From JAFGAS01 sp963809875 (GTDB taxonomy: Bacteria; Desulfobacterota; Zymogenia; Zymogenales; Zymogenaceae), in assembly GCA_963809875.1 (NCBI GenBank), contig CAWELC010000006.1:496001-560000 (forward strand): a DNA stretch of 64,000 bases, read 5' to 3'. Positions 53,398-62,092 of this stretch are shown in pieces. The notes below the pieces were generated by a model. That model ran no database searches, was not told where the DNA came from, and saw only the letters and a program-made list of their open reading frames with translations. How positions within the stretch are numbered: the first letter of the stretch is position 1; every line of letters begins with the position of its first letter. A program made the position numbers and the translations under genes.

Positions 53398-54940
53398 CTA
53401 ATCCTCCTTTTGCCCCCAGGGGATCACCTCAAAGAGGTAGAGGTTGCTGATCGACTCCGAATAGGGGTAGGTGATCTTCAGGAACCGGGCCGAGAATCGT
53501 CTGTCCGTCAGCACGATACGCTCGGCGTTTCGGGTGGGGTCATCGATTTCCGTGGACGAGGTGAGGCTCCTCACCACGCAGGTGTCGACCCGCTTCTCCT
53601 CCCCGGAAAAATCCCCGGTGTCCGACGCGTAGAGGCAGAGCCGGTTTTTTGACGGTACAATGTCGGGCTTCGTGACGGTCGCCACGATGTCAACGCCGTC
53701 TATCTCGTATTCTTTCGAAAGGTCGATGGTCCACTCGCCGTTCAGCGGCAGGATGTAGGGAGTCGACGGGTTGCCGTCGGCCGCCGCGCGCGACGTATAC
53801 GGGTCGGAGCCGCCCGTCTCGTAGTGCCAGGCGCCCGGGGCCGTCAGGAGATTGACCTTATCGTCCGGGGCCAGGACGGCAAACTCGCCGGCGTCTTTCC
53901 CCGCCTTTTCGGCTGTCTCGAAATCCCCTTCTTCGAAATCGTCCCGCCCAAGGGAAACGTCCGTCGTCAGGTTGGCGAGATTGCCCCGAAATCTGAACGC
54001 GGCCAGCCGCGCTTTGGTCTCCCATCCGGGTATGACATCGGCCACGGCGGGGGACAACCCGACGCGCTCCGGCATGGTCACGGGAAAAGAGACCGGGTGA
54101 TCGCGGGAATAGGTCAGGGGATTATATTTCTTGAGGAGACCGGGGAACTTGGCAAAATCGATCCCGTCGGGAATCTTATAGGCAACCGGCTCGAAGAAGT
54201 AGGGGATCGCCGCCCTTTTCGGTGTCCCCGGGGCGACGATAAAGAGATCCACCGCCGACACCCCGGATGTCATACGCGATATCGTGAGGGGGACGAAAAG
54301 GGAGTCGCTCTTGAAGCGAATAAGAACGGGGTCCACGGCCGCCTTTTTCTCGCCGATGGTCACGACGTCGAAGATAAAGTAGTTGATATTCCGCGCGAGG
54401 TAGTCGGCGACGACGGGCAGCTGCCTCTCGATCTTCGGCGCGGGGTTTTCGACTCCTTCGCGTTTCATGAGGTCGCCGGCCCACGTTTCGAAGGCCTCAG
54501 AACTCTCTATCCTCACGACGCTGATCGTGCGGGGGCCGATGGTGGTCTCGGAGATCGGCTGGATGCCGAGCACGGCGGGTTTATTGGTCTTCCTGCCGTC
54601 AACGACAAGCCCGATCTTCGGGGCCTTCTTTGCGATGAGGGCCTCCAGTCTGGCGAGGAGTTCGCCCGACGTCTTCTCGACGGTGGGGCGGGCGGGCACG
54701 GCAATATACCGGATGACCGGCGCGGATCTCGAAGCGGCAATCTCCGCGGTCATGATGAGGGCTTCCTCCGTTCCCCCCCATGCGGCGATGATCTCCTGGC
54801 GCGATTCGGCCAGATAGACGTATTGATCGGACATCGGGATAAGCGCCTGCCCGGCAACGGAGGGGCAGGGAAAAGCAAAGAGCGAGTGCGCAAAACGAAA
54901 GGATCGCTGATACGAACAGAATCCAGGGGGGGCGTTTCAT
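53398..54940 (-). CDS. Exported DUF2330-like protein with C-terminal discoidin domain (frame broken once)
   Basis: The joined protein has about 513 residues. ATG 54940 begins a signal peptide (MKRPPWILFVSAILSF), and an extra base in a CCC run near 54835 shifts into the main frame (SDQYVYLAESRQEIIAAWGG). The N-terminal 220 residues resemble DUF2330 (ARPTVEKTSGELLARLEAL, RTISVVRIESSEAFETWAGD, SLFVPLTISRMTSG). The C-terminal 130 residues look like an F5/8 type C (discoidin) domain binding carbohydrate (DGNPSTPYILP, EWTIDLSKEYEIDGVDIV, RFSARFLKITYPY). An exported carbohydrate-binding role is likely; function unknown. Confidence 0.68.
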
Positions 54941-55181
54941 GTTTTCACTTCTTTCGGGAGGGATTTTTGGATATATCCAAATGTATTTGTTTCTATACCT
55001 TTTTCTGAAAATGTCAAGAAAATCTTTAATTTCCCGGCGGCCGCAGGCAGCCCGATGGCGGGGGGCTTTCCCGCGTTTTCGCTCGCGACGGACGGGAGGC
55101 GCTATGAAAAACGCGCCGCCGGCCGGTGTCCGGGGGGCGTACGTATCGCCGCCGCGCGCCTTCACCCGCCCCCCAATTATT

Positions 55182-55210
55182 TTGACATCCCTTCAATATC
55201 ATGCTATAGC
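55182..55210 (+). promoter_or_regulatory. Promoter of the TPP-enzyme gene
   Basis: TTGACA (55182-55187), 17 bases, then TATAGC (55205-55210), 35 bases before the start codon. Confidence 0.65.
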
Positions 55211-55244
55211 CCAAGGGGAACAATACGAAAGAGGAGGTATCGCC

Positions 55245-56900
55245 ATGGCAGAAGTTCACGGCGGGCATCTGGTGGCCAAGGCCCTCGAACGGGAAGGGGT
55301 CACGCACCTTTTCACCCTGTGCGGCGGTCATATCGACAAGATCCTCGACGCGCTTCAAGAAAGCCCAATCCGCGTCATCGACGTGCGCCACGAGCAGGCG
55401 GCCGCGATGATGGCCCAGGGGTGGTCGATAGCCACGGGGAAACTCGGGGTATGCCTCGTCACCGCGGGACCGGGTTTGACCAACGCCGTCACGGGAGTGG
55501 TGGACGCGATGGCGTCCCACATCCCGATGCTGGTGATCTCGGGGCGCAGCCCGCGAAAGGAGAACGACCTGGGCGCCCTGCAGGACATCGACCAGGCTGC
55601 CCTCATGCGGTCGATCACGAAGGCGACGTTCGTCGTCAACGACACCCACCGCATTCCCGAATATATCGCCACCGCTTTCCGTCATGCTCTTTCGGACCGT
55701 CCCGGGCCGGTCTATCTGGAGATCCCCGTGGACGTCCTGGGCCGGAAGGTCGAGCTTGATACCGTCCCCTTTTCCTCCGTCGGCCGGACGGATTACCGGC
55801 CCGCGGGCGACCCGCGGGCGGTGGCCGAAGCCGCCAAACTCCTGGCCGGCGCCAAGCGGCCGATCATCATCGGGGGCGGAGGCGTCAGGTGGGGAGAGGG
55901 CGGCGACGGACTGAAGCAGCTGGTCGAAAAGACGAATATCCCGTTTATCCTCCTCAATGAAGGGCGGGGCATGGTGCCGGACGATCACCCGCTCTCTCTG
56001 TGGGACGGCGGGCTGATAGGGCTCACGGTCGCGGCGGCCCAGTGCGACGTGGCCCTGGTGGCCGGCCTGCGCATGACCTGGCTGACCATGTACGGAAAGA
56101 TGCTGCCCACGGCAAAGATAATCCGGGTCGATATCGCCGGCTGCGAGGTGGGCAAGAACATCCCCCACGAGGTCGGGATCGTCGGAGACGCGGGGCTGGT
56201 GCTGTCGGCCGTCGCGGAAAAGATCACGAAATGCGACCACTCCGCCTGGGCCAAACAGCTCCGGGAAGGGTCCGTGGCGCTGATGGCCGACGAAAACGCC
56301 AAGAAACAGGGCGACGCCGCGCCGATCCATCCGATCCGGCTGGTCTCGGACGTCTACAAGGTCTTCGGGAAGGAAGCGGTCTACGCCACCGACGGCGGGG
56401 ACATCACCTATTTTTCGCAGATGCATTTGCGCGCCGGCGGGCCGGGGAGGTTTCTCTCCAACGGCGGAAATCTCATGGGGTGCCTCGGGAGCGGTATTCC
56501 CTTCGGCATCGCGGGGAAGCTCGCCCACCCGGGTCGTGCGTCGGTGGTGATCAACGGAGACGGCTCCTTCGGGCTCAACGGGATGGAGATCGAGACGGCG
56601 GTGCGGCTCAATATACCCGTCATTGTCGTCGTGGCCAACGACCAGGCCTGGGGAATGGTCAAGCACGGCCAGGAGTTACAATACGGCCGCGTCGTGGGGA
56701 CGAACCTCGGGCCGGTGCGCTACGACCTGATGGCCGCGGGGCTGGGGGCCCACGGGGAATTCGTCACGGAGCCGGCGGAGATCATCCCGGCGCTGAAACG
56801 CGCTAAGGATTCGGGAAAGGTTGCCGTGGTCAACGTGATCACCGACCCGACGATAACGAGCCCCGCGACGCACCTCTTTGTGGCGGGCCTGAACGCGTAG
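55245..56900 (+). CDS. Thiamine diphosphate enzyme, acetolactate synthase/oxalyl-CoA decarboxylase family
   Basis: A 551-residue ThDP enzyme of normal length. The catalytic glutamate lies in IDVRHEQAAAMMAQG, the centre has the FAD/CoA-like domain, and the ThDP motif is NGDGSFGLNGMEIETAVRLN followed by VVVANDQAWGMVKHG. GAGGAGG precedes ATG 55245. It is a single gene with its own promoter and no small regulatory subunit beside it, so an anabolic IlvB is less likely than a decarboxylase or lyase of another 2-oxo acid. Substrate unknown. Confidence 0.85.
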   Translation: MAEVHGGHLVAKALEREGVTHLFTLCGGHIDKILDALQESPIRVIDVRHEQAAAMMAQGWSIATGKLGVCLVTAGPGLTNAVTGVVDAMASHIPMLVISGRSPRKENDLGALQDIDQAALMRSITKATFVVNDTHRIPEYIATAFRHALSDRPGPVYLEIPVDVLGRKVELDTVPFSSVGRTDYRPAGDPRAVAEAAKLLAGAKRPIIIGGGGVRWGEGGDGLKQLVEKTNIPFILLNEGRGMVPDDHPLSLWDGGLIGLTVAAAQCDVALVAGLRMTWLTMYGKMLPTAKIIRVDIAGCEVGKNIPHEVGIVGDAGLVLSAVAEKITKCDHSAWAKQLREGSVALMADENAKKQGDAAPIHPIRLVSDVYKVFGKEAVYATDGGDITYFSQMHLRAGGPGRFLSNGGNLMGCLGSGIPFGIAGKLAHPGRASVVINGDGSFGLNGMEIETAVRLNIPVIVVVANDQAWGMVKHGQELQYGRVVGTNLGPVRYDLMAAGLGAHGEFVTEPAEIIPALKRAKDSGKVAVVNVITDPTITSPATHLFVAGLNA

Positions 56901-56996
56901 GAAACGTATTGGGAGACGTAGTTCTCCATAGCTTCGGGCGAGATGAATAGACGAGCTTTCCAAACGCTTTATTTGCTGCGACTGATGGGCCAGTGT

Positions 56997-57076
56997 GGGT
57001 GGCACTGACAAGCGAAGCTTGTCAGTGGGATAAACGAATTCTACCACGGACAACCCGCCGGTTGTCCGTGCCACCC
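56997..57076. repeat. Nested palindrome (REP/BIME-like double hairpin)
   Basis: Two perfect 11-base-pair hairpins lie in tandem: CACTGACAAGC/GCTTGTCAGTG (57003-57013 with 57017-57027) and CACGGACAACC/GGTTGTCCGTG (57045-57055 with 57060-57070). GGGTGG (56997-57002) and CCACCC (57071-57076) flank them and pair with each other. All four arms are related to one another, so the whole can also fold as one long stem. This is the architecture of REP/BIME elements. Confidence 0.75.
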
Positions 57077-57138
57077 GGCTTAGCGTCAATAAGGACGACA
57101 GTAACGTCCAATCAAGGGCTTGAAACGGATGCAAACAA

Positions 57139-57166
57139 AAAAAGGGCGGCACGTGCCGCCCTTTTT
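57139..57166. terminator. Bidirectional intrinsic terminator
   Basis: A perfect palindrome GGGCGGCAC/GTGCCGCCC is flanked by A-runs on the left and T5 on the right. It lies between the convergent TPP-enzyme and outer-membrane genes and can serve both. Confidence 0.85.
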
Positions 57167-57187
57167 CTCATTTCATTGATACTGGAC

Positions 57188-58951
57188 TTACTTGAAGCTC
57201 ATCGGCTCGATCTTGGGCTCGATCACGGGTGCGGGGGGCGCCGGGGGCGGGGTTGCTACCGGGCAGCCGAACTCGTAGGTGAGGGACAGGAGCGCACCCC
57301 ACTCCCAGCCCGAGGACTCGTACTCCCTGACCACCGGGCCGCTCAGCTTGATGTTACGCGTCGGCACCTGCTGCCCGGGAGTGAACCCCCCGGCGAGGCC
57401 CTCCAGCGTGTAGTCAAGGTCGTTGAGGGGGATCGTGACGGTCCCCGTCAGCGAGAGGCTCAGGCGGTCCATCGGCGTCAAGGTCGCCCCCGCCGAGAGG
57501 ATTAGGTCCTGGTAGGCATCCCGCCCGTCGGCCACCACCTTGAGCTGTGCACCAGAGGCGGGAAGTATCTCCCACGGCGACCGGTAGGACATCTCGTATC
57601 TTCGGTGGGCCCACCCGACGAGGTAACAGGCCGAGAAGTCGGCAGACAGCATGTCGGAGAACTTCTTCTTAACCGAAAGGTCCAGCGATGCGATATCCCG
57701 GCTCTCCGTGTCCCGCTGCGCGAACGCGGTCAGCCCAGTTGCAATGCCCGTCGTCTCGTTCTCCTGGTCATAGGCGTTGCGGAAGTCCCAGCGGGTGTAC
57801 GAGAGCATGCCCGCGAGCATCGCCCACCCGGCGTCAAAGGTCAGGCCCGCGCCCGCCTTCGCGTGCCAGGTCGTCTCGTCGTTCTCGTAGCCGATATGGC
57901 CCGCGCCGTGGAAGATCAGGTCGCCGACGAAAGGTGCGTATTCGCCCGTGGAGGAGCCGCCCACACTCCAGGTGAAGTCGCGGTAGGCATACTCGAGGAC
58001 GAACGGGACCGACAGTGCATCGGAGAGCGCAATTGCGGGCCGGACGGAGGCCGCGATCTCCCATCCGGAGACGTCGCCGGAGTCGAGGTCCTCGCGGTAT
58101 GTCGGCACGCCGGCGGGGTCGTTATCGAACAGGGTCGCGTTCTTCCGCACGTCCCCGAAGTAGAAACCGGCAGAAACCCAGCCGTCCAGGCTAAAGTGCC
58201 CGGCCGGGTTGAACGAAACGCCGAGGACGGGCGAAATCGTGTTGTACCTCAGCCGCAGGTCGCGGTCGAGGTCGGTACGGAAATTGGGATTGCCCGCCTG
58301 GTCAGACCCTACGGCGAACAGGTCGTCGCTGAGCCACTCCGTCCGGTAGGTCTCCTTCAGCCCGGCCCCCAGCGTCAGGGCGTCGCTCAGCTTCAGGCTG
58401 TAGAGAACCGAAAGGGAGAGGTCGTGGGACTCGATCTTCTGGTCGATCGACCCGTTGCTCCGGGAGACGAAGGGCGTTATGATATTATTGGCATAGACGA
58501 GAAAGAAGTTGCCGTCGCCCCGGACGTTGCCATAGCGGTAGTTGGCGATGACGGCGAGATCCGACCGGTCGTTGAGCTTGAGCGCTACGCCCGCGTCGGT
58601 CCCGAGCACGGTGGTCAGGTACTTGGTCGCGACCTTGTTCGTTATAAATGCCGGGGCGGCACCGAAAAAGGTGAACCCCCGGCCGATGGACTCCGAAGAG
58701 ATGTCCCAGCCCGAGCCGAGGTAGTAGGCGTCGTCGATGAACTCGTAGGGACAGTCGAGTTTCAGAAGCGCCGGGTTGTGTCTATAGTCCATATCCCACA
58801 GCGGCGCATCCATCCGCGGCATGATCTTCGGGGTCTCGTTGAGGACGGGCTCCGTAATGTAGACCACGTCCTGGGCCGCCGCGCCGACCGCGATGACGGC
58901 CATGAGAAAGATGGCTACTACTGAGAGAAAGAATGCCTTTCGTTTGTCCAT
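57188..58951 (-). CDS. Outer-membrane beta-barrel protein
   Basis: A 587-residue protein with a clear signal peptide (FFLSVVAIFLMAVIAVGAAAQ) and a long series of alternating beta-strands with aromatic girdle residues, for example VIANYRYGNVRGDGNFFLVY, GLKETYRTEWL and LDGWVSAGFYFGDVR. The C-terminus ends in a Pro-rich tail (PPPAPPAPVIEPKIEP), not a classical terminal Phe strand. AGGGGAC precedes the ATG. It is a single-gene unit. It could be a porin or long-chain transporter; no family name can be given. Its presence shows a diderm cell envelope. Confidence 0.75.
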   Translation of the reverse strand: MDKRKAFFLSVVAIFLMAVIAVGAAAQDVVYITEPVLNETPKIMPRMDAPLWDMDYRHNPALLKLDCPYEFIDDAYYLGSGWDISSESIGRGFTFFGAAPAFITNKVATKYLTTVLGTDAGVALKLNDRSDLAVIANYRYGNVRGDGNFFLVYANNIITPFVSRSNGSIDQKIESHDLSLSVLYSLKLSDALTLGAGLKETYRTEWLSDDLFAVGSDQAGNPNFRTDLDRDLRLRYNTISPVLGVSFNPAGHFSLDGWVSAGFYFGDVRKNATLFDNDPAGVPTYREDLDSGDVSGWEIAASVRPAIALSDALSVPFVLEYAYRDFTWSVGGSSTGEYAPFVGDLIFHGAGHIGYENDETTWHAKAGAGLTFDAGWAMLAGMLSYTRWDFRNAYDQENETTGIATGLTAFAQRDTESRDIASLDLSVKKKFSDMLSADFSACYLVGWAHRRYEMSYRSPWEILPASGAQLKVVADGRDAYQDLILSAGATLTPMDRLSLSLTGTVTIPLNDLDYTLEGLAGGFTPGQQVPTRNIKLSGPVVREYESSGWEWGALLSLTYEFGCPVATPPPAPPAPVIEPKIEPMSFK

Positions 58952-59211
58952 AAAAGTCCCCTTAAGAAAGGTTTACTTCAAGAGTCGAGAAAACCCACCT
59001 GATAACAGAGGCAGTCGCCGGAGTGGTGTTAGTATGAAGAGGAAGACCGTCGATGGAGCTGCAAAATGCCGCCTCTCTCCGGGTGAAAGAGAAGCGAACG
59101 CCAAAAAGTTAGGATATTCTAATGATCACTCGTATGATAAGTCAAGCAAAATGTGAAAAAATCGTTTATGGCGTTCGTATTTCTTATGGATTCTTAGGCG
59201 AGATTGGACGG
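58952..59211. other. Intergenic region upstream of the outer-membrane protein
   Basis: This AT-richer stretch holds the promoter of the outer-membrane gene and no gene of its own. The frames in it are short and without family resemblance. Confidence 0.4.
59116..59145 (-). promoter_or_regulatory. Promoter of the outer-membrane protein gene
   Basis: On the minus strand TTGACT (59140-59145), an 18-base spacer and TAGAAT (59116-59121). The leader is about 155 bases long. Confidence 0.5.
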
Positions 59212-59243
59212 GCGAAAAGAAAAGGGGCGGTTTTCGCCGCCCC
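59212..59243 (-). terminator. Intrinsic terminator of the deacylase operon
   Basis: A 7-base-pair stem GGGGCGG/CCGCCCC (59224-59230, 59237-59243) with a 6-base loop is followed on the minus strand by TTTTCTTTTC. It lies about 40 bases after the deacylase stop. Confidence 0.75.
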
Positions 59244-59284
59244 CTTCGCAGTTCGTGGGCTTAATCGCGTACTCACCTGCGCCG

Positions 59285-60988
59285 TCACGCCCTCCTGCAG
59301 GGCAGTCCGCCCCGAAGGCCCGTCGTCGATCCATCCGCGATCGAGAGGACCCCATTGACGAACAGATACTTCACTCCCGTCGAGTATTGATGAGGGTCGA
59401 GGTACGTTGCATGGTCGCCGATCGTATCGACGTCGATCACGGCAATATCCGCGTAGGCGCCCGGCTCGATCGTCCCCCGGCCGGAAAGGCCGAATTTTTT
59501 CGCAGGAAGCGACGTCATCGACCGGATAGCGGTGCCCAGGTCGATGAGTTTTTCGTTCAGCACGAACTCGCGTATCTTTCGCGGGAACGTCCCGTAGCAC
59601 CGCGGGTGCGGCATGGTCATCCCCTTGGGCACCGTCCAGCCGTCCGAAGCCGTGAAGACGTACTCCTTTTGGGTGATCTGCCTGACCATGTCCATGTCGA
59701 TCTGGAAGAAAATGCCCACGGGCGCCTTCATGTCGCAGACGAGCTCCACGTAGACGTCGGCCGGGTCCCTGTTCTCGATCTCGGCGATCTGCGCGATGGT
59801 CTTTCCCTCGTAGTCGGTGTTTCCCTCGGACATCGTGCTGATGAGGATCTTTTCGGGCGGGAGGTAGGAAAAGACCTCGCCGATCGCCCGCCTGACCTCT
59901 TTCCTGCCGTCGGCCGTCCGGTAGGCGTCCTTGACGCTCTCCCCCGACACGAGCTCATCGGGCAGCAGTATCGTAATGAAGGTGCTGCCCGCGTCGTACG
60001 GGTACTGGTCCGCGGTCACGTCAAGGCCCCGGGAGCGCGCGTCCTCGATAAGGGGAAAGACGTCGGCCGGGGTAACGCCGTTGAAGGGGGCAAGCGCCTT
60101 AAGATGGGAGATTTGTAGGGGTATCCCGGCCCGCTCGGAGACCGCAATCGCCTCTTTAACCGAGTCGACCAGCGCCCAGGTCCCGTTCGGGCCGATTGCG
60201 CCGGACTCGTCGCGCATGTGGATCGCAAAGACGCCGCCGTAGGAGGCGGCCACCCGTGAGAGCTGGACCAGCTCGTCGGTGGAGGCGTTAAACCCGGGAT
60301 AGTAAGCCAAACCGCACGACATCCCGACGGCGCCGGCCTCCATCGCCTCGTTCACGCGCGCCTTCATCAGCTCCAGCTGACCGGCGGTAAGATCGGTCGG
60401 CTGGCGCTCTCCGAAAAGCTCCTCGCGGATGATCCCGTGGGGGACCAGGTGATACACGTTCGTGCCGAAGCCGACGGAATCGACCATGTCGAGCCATTTA
60501 TTGACGTCGGTATACCCGTAGCCGCAGTTCCCGCTCACGACCGTGGTGACGCCCTGGTAGAGGTAGTTGTAGTTTCCCCGGAACGACGGGAGGACGTAGG
60601 CGAGGTTTTTCTTCCACCCGCTTCTTATGAAGGTCAGGTCGCAGTGGGTATGGACGTCGATGAACCCGGGCGCGACCACGAGCCCCGACGCGTCGATAAC
60701 ACGCCCGGCCTTCGCCGGGAGGTTTCCGACCGCAACGATCCGGTCACCGCGGATACCGATGTTTCCAACGAACGGAGCGCCGGTCGTGCCGTCGTAGACG
60801 GTCCCCCCCTTGATGAGGGTATCGTATTCCCCTTCGGCGGGGCCCCGCCCGCAGGAAGCGAGGATCCCGGCTGCGCCACCGGCCAGTGAGACGGAGGCGG
60901 CCAGCGCCGCCGATCCCGCGATGAAGTCCCTTCGAGTTACCTTTCTTTCGGAGGATTCGGTCTCTCGATGCCCGCTCTTTTTCTTCAT
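59285..60988 (-). CDS. Exported N-acyl-D-amino-acid deacylase (amidohydrolase), Tat lipoprotein
   Basis: A 567-residue amidohydrolase of the D-aminoacylase family that removes acyl groups from D-amino acids. The metal motifs are PGFIDVHTHCDLTF, VSGNCGYG, HMRDESGAIG and QISHLKALAPFNG, with DQYPYDAGSTF and a late Asp in TASDGWTVPKG. The N-terminus has a twin-arginine signal (VTRRDFIAGSAALAASVSLA) with lipobox LASC, so it is folded before export and lipid-anchored. ATG 60988 follows AGAGGAAAG; an ATG 15 bases earlier is possible. It is the last gene of the M28 peptidase/hot-dog operon. Confidence 0.88.
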   Translation of the reverse strand: MKKKSGHRETESSERKVTRRDFIAGSAALAASVSLAGGAAGILASCGRGPAEGEYDTLIKGGTVYDGTTGAPFVGNIGIRGDRIVAVGNLPAKAGRVIDASGLVVAPGFIDVHTHCDLTFIRSGWKKNLAYVLPSFRGNYNYLYQGVTTVVSGNCGYGYTDVNKWLDMVDSVGFGTNVYHLVPHGIIREELFGERQPTDLTAGQLELMKARVNEAMEAGAVGMSCGLAYYPGFNASTDELVQLSRVAASYGGVFAIHMRDESGAIGPNGTWALVDSVKEAIAVSERAGIPLQISHLKALAPFNGVTPADVFPLIEDARSRGLDVTADQYPYDAGSTFITILLPDELVSGESVKDAYRTADGRKEVRRAIGEVFSYLPPEKILISTMSEGNTDYEGKTIAQIAEIENRDPADVYVELVCDMKAPVGIFFQIDMDMVRQITQKEYVFTASDGWTVPKGMTMPHPRCYGTFPRKIREFVLNEKLIDLGTAIRSMTSLPAKKFGLSGRGTIEPGAYADIAVIDVDTIGDHATYLDPHQYSTGVKYLFVNGVLSIADGSTTGLRGGLPCRRA

Positions 60989-61070
60989 GTTCTTTCCTCT
61001 CATGGTGTCTATTCGGCCAAAGGGGTTTACGAGATGTCGCCCAACGCCCGTTCCCGAGCGGTCGCAACCG

Positions 61071-62063
61071 CTATTGCGTCTCTTCTGCCGTCCGAAAGGC
61101 CTGAGCCGTCAATTCGGCCGGTATCAGGTTTTGCCTCATCTGCTCGGTCAGCGCCGGAATCGCCAGCCACTGGCCCGAGGAGGACATGACGACCTCAAAG
61201 GTGCCGTCGGGTCTCACGACCGCGGCCCCGCCGGAGGCCCAGAACATCATCCGCTTGGCGATGTCGCCCTTTACCCGCTCCCCCCTCCCGAAGAAGACGA
61301 GCCGCTCGTCGATCCCGACCTCCCGGTAGAAGGTGTAGGAGAGCCGTACCGAGACCCCGCCGTTGCGGGACAGGAAGAAGGCCCCCCACCCCATGGTCTC
61401 GTCGCCCAGCGCCAAAAAGCAGATGGGGTGGAAATGCCCGTCCCGATGGAAGCGGCAGGCCGTTTGTCTGTCGGCGGGGTCAAATCCGATCAGGGAAACG
61501 ACGATCCGCTCCTTGCCGCCGTCGACGAGCTGAAACTGCCGCCGGAGGCCCGGGTAGTCCCGGTCGACCCCGCAGACGAAGCATTTCATGTAGTAGGGCA
61601 GGGGCGTCAGCCTCTCCCTGATCGCCGCGAAGTTTCCGGGAAGATACGAGGAGAGGAGCTCCCTCCCTTTGGGGTCGTCCTTCCCGTAGGCAATCTCGCC
61701 GGTGATGTAGGGGTAGGGCTGCCCGACCTTTTCGATGATCCCCGTTCCTCCCGTTTCTGTCGCCCGCACGGTCAGCGCCAACGTGTCGCCCACCACGACG
61801 CTGGCCCCGCCCATCCTGAAGTCCGCACAGACCGGAAAAGTGCGGCCGGCATTGCCGGGACCGGGGGGCAGCAGGGAGAGGAGCTCCATGATGGCCGCCA
61901 TCCCGAAACCGCCGTGGGGGATACCGATCCAGCCCTCCGTCCGCTTATCCATGTCCAGCGGGGCAAGGAGCGTGCCGTCGGCGTTCGCGCGGTAGTCCCG
62001 TATGATAAATCCATCCGTTCCGCAGGCGGAACAATCCCGGTGATATACGGCACGAGATTCCAT
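61071..62063 (-). CDS. Double hot-dog-like protein, unknown function
   Basis: A 330-residue cytoplasmic protein with features of two acyl-CoA thioesterase-like hot-dog repeats: WIGIPHGGFGMAAIMELL with FPVCADFRMGGASVVVGDTLALTV, then TACRFHRDGHFHPICFLALGDETMGWGAFF with SVRLSYTFYREVGIDERLVF. Two cysteine pairs (CSACG, CFVCG) may bind zinc. GGGGAG precedes ATG 62063. It lies 29 bases after the M28 gene and 82 bases before the deacylase. No exact family is recognised. Confidence 0.65.
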   Translation of the reverse strand: MESRAVYHRDCSACGTDGFIIRDYRANADGTLLAPLDMDKRTEGWIGIPHGGFGMAAIMELLSLLPPGPGNAGRTFPVCADFRMGGASVVVGDTLALTVRATETGGTGIIEKVGQPYPYITGEIAYGKDDPKGRELLSSYLPGNFAAIRERLTPLPYYMKCFVCGVDRDYPGLRRQFQLVDGGKERIVVSLIGFDPADRQTACRFHRDGHFHPICFLALGDETMGWGAFFLSRNGGVSVRLSYTFYREVGIDERLVFFGRGERVKGDIAKRMMFWASGGAAVVRPDGTFEVVMSSSGQWLAIPALTEQMRQNLIPAELTAQAFRTAEETQ

Positions 62064-62092
62064 GGTCACTCCCCAAGAAAGCGAAATTGGCG

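Noticed and set aside
55026..56666. 546-residue open frame on the minus strand
   Set aside because: It lies antisense to the clear thiamine diphosphate enzyme, is rich in His, Arg and Asp from reversed codon bias and matches no family.
57605..58924. 439-residue open frame on the plus strand
   Set aside because: Shadow of the outer-membrane gene on the other strand; no start signal and no domain.
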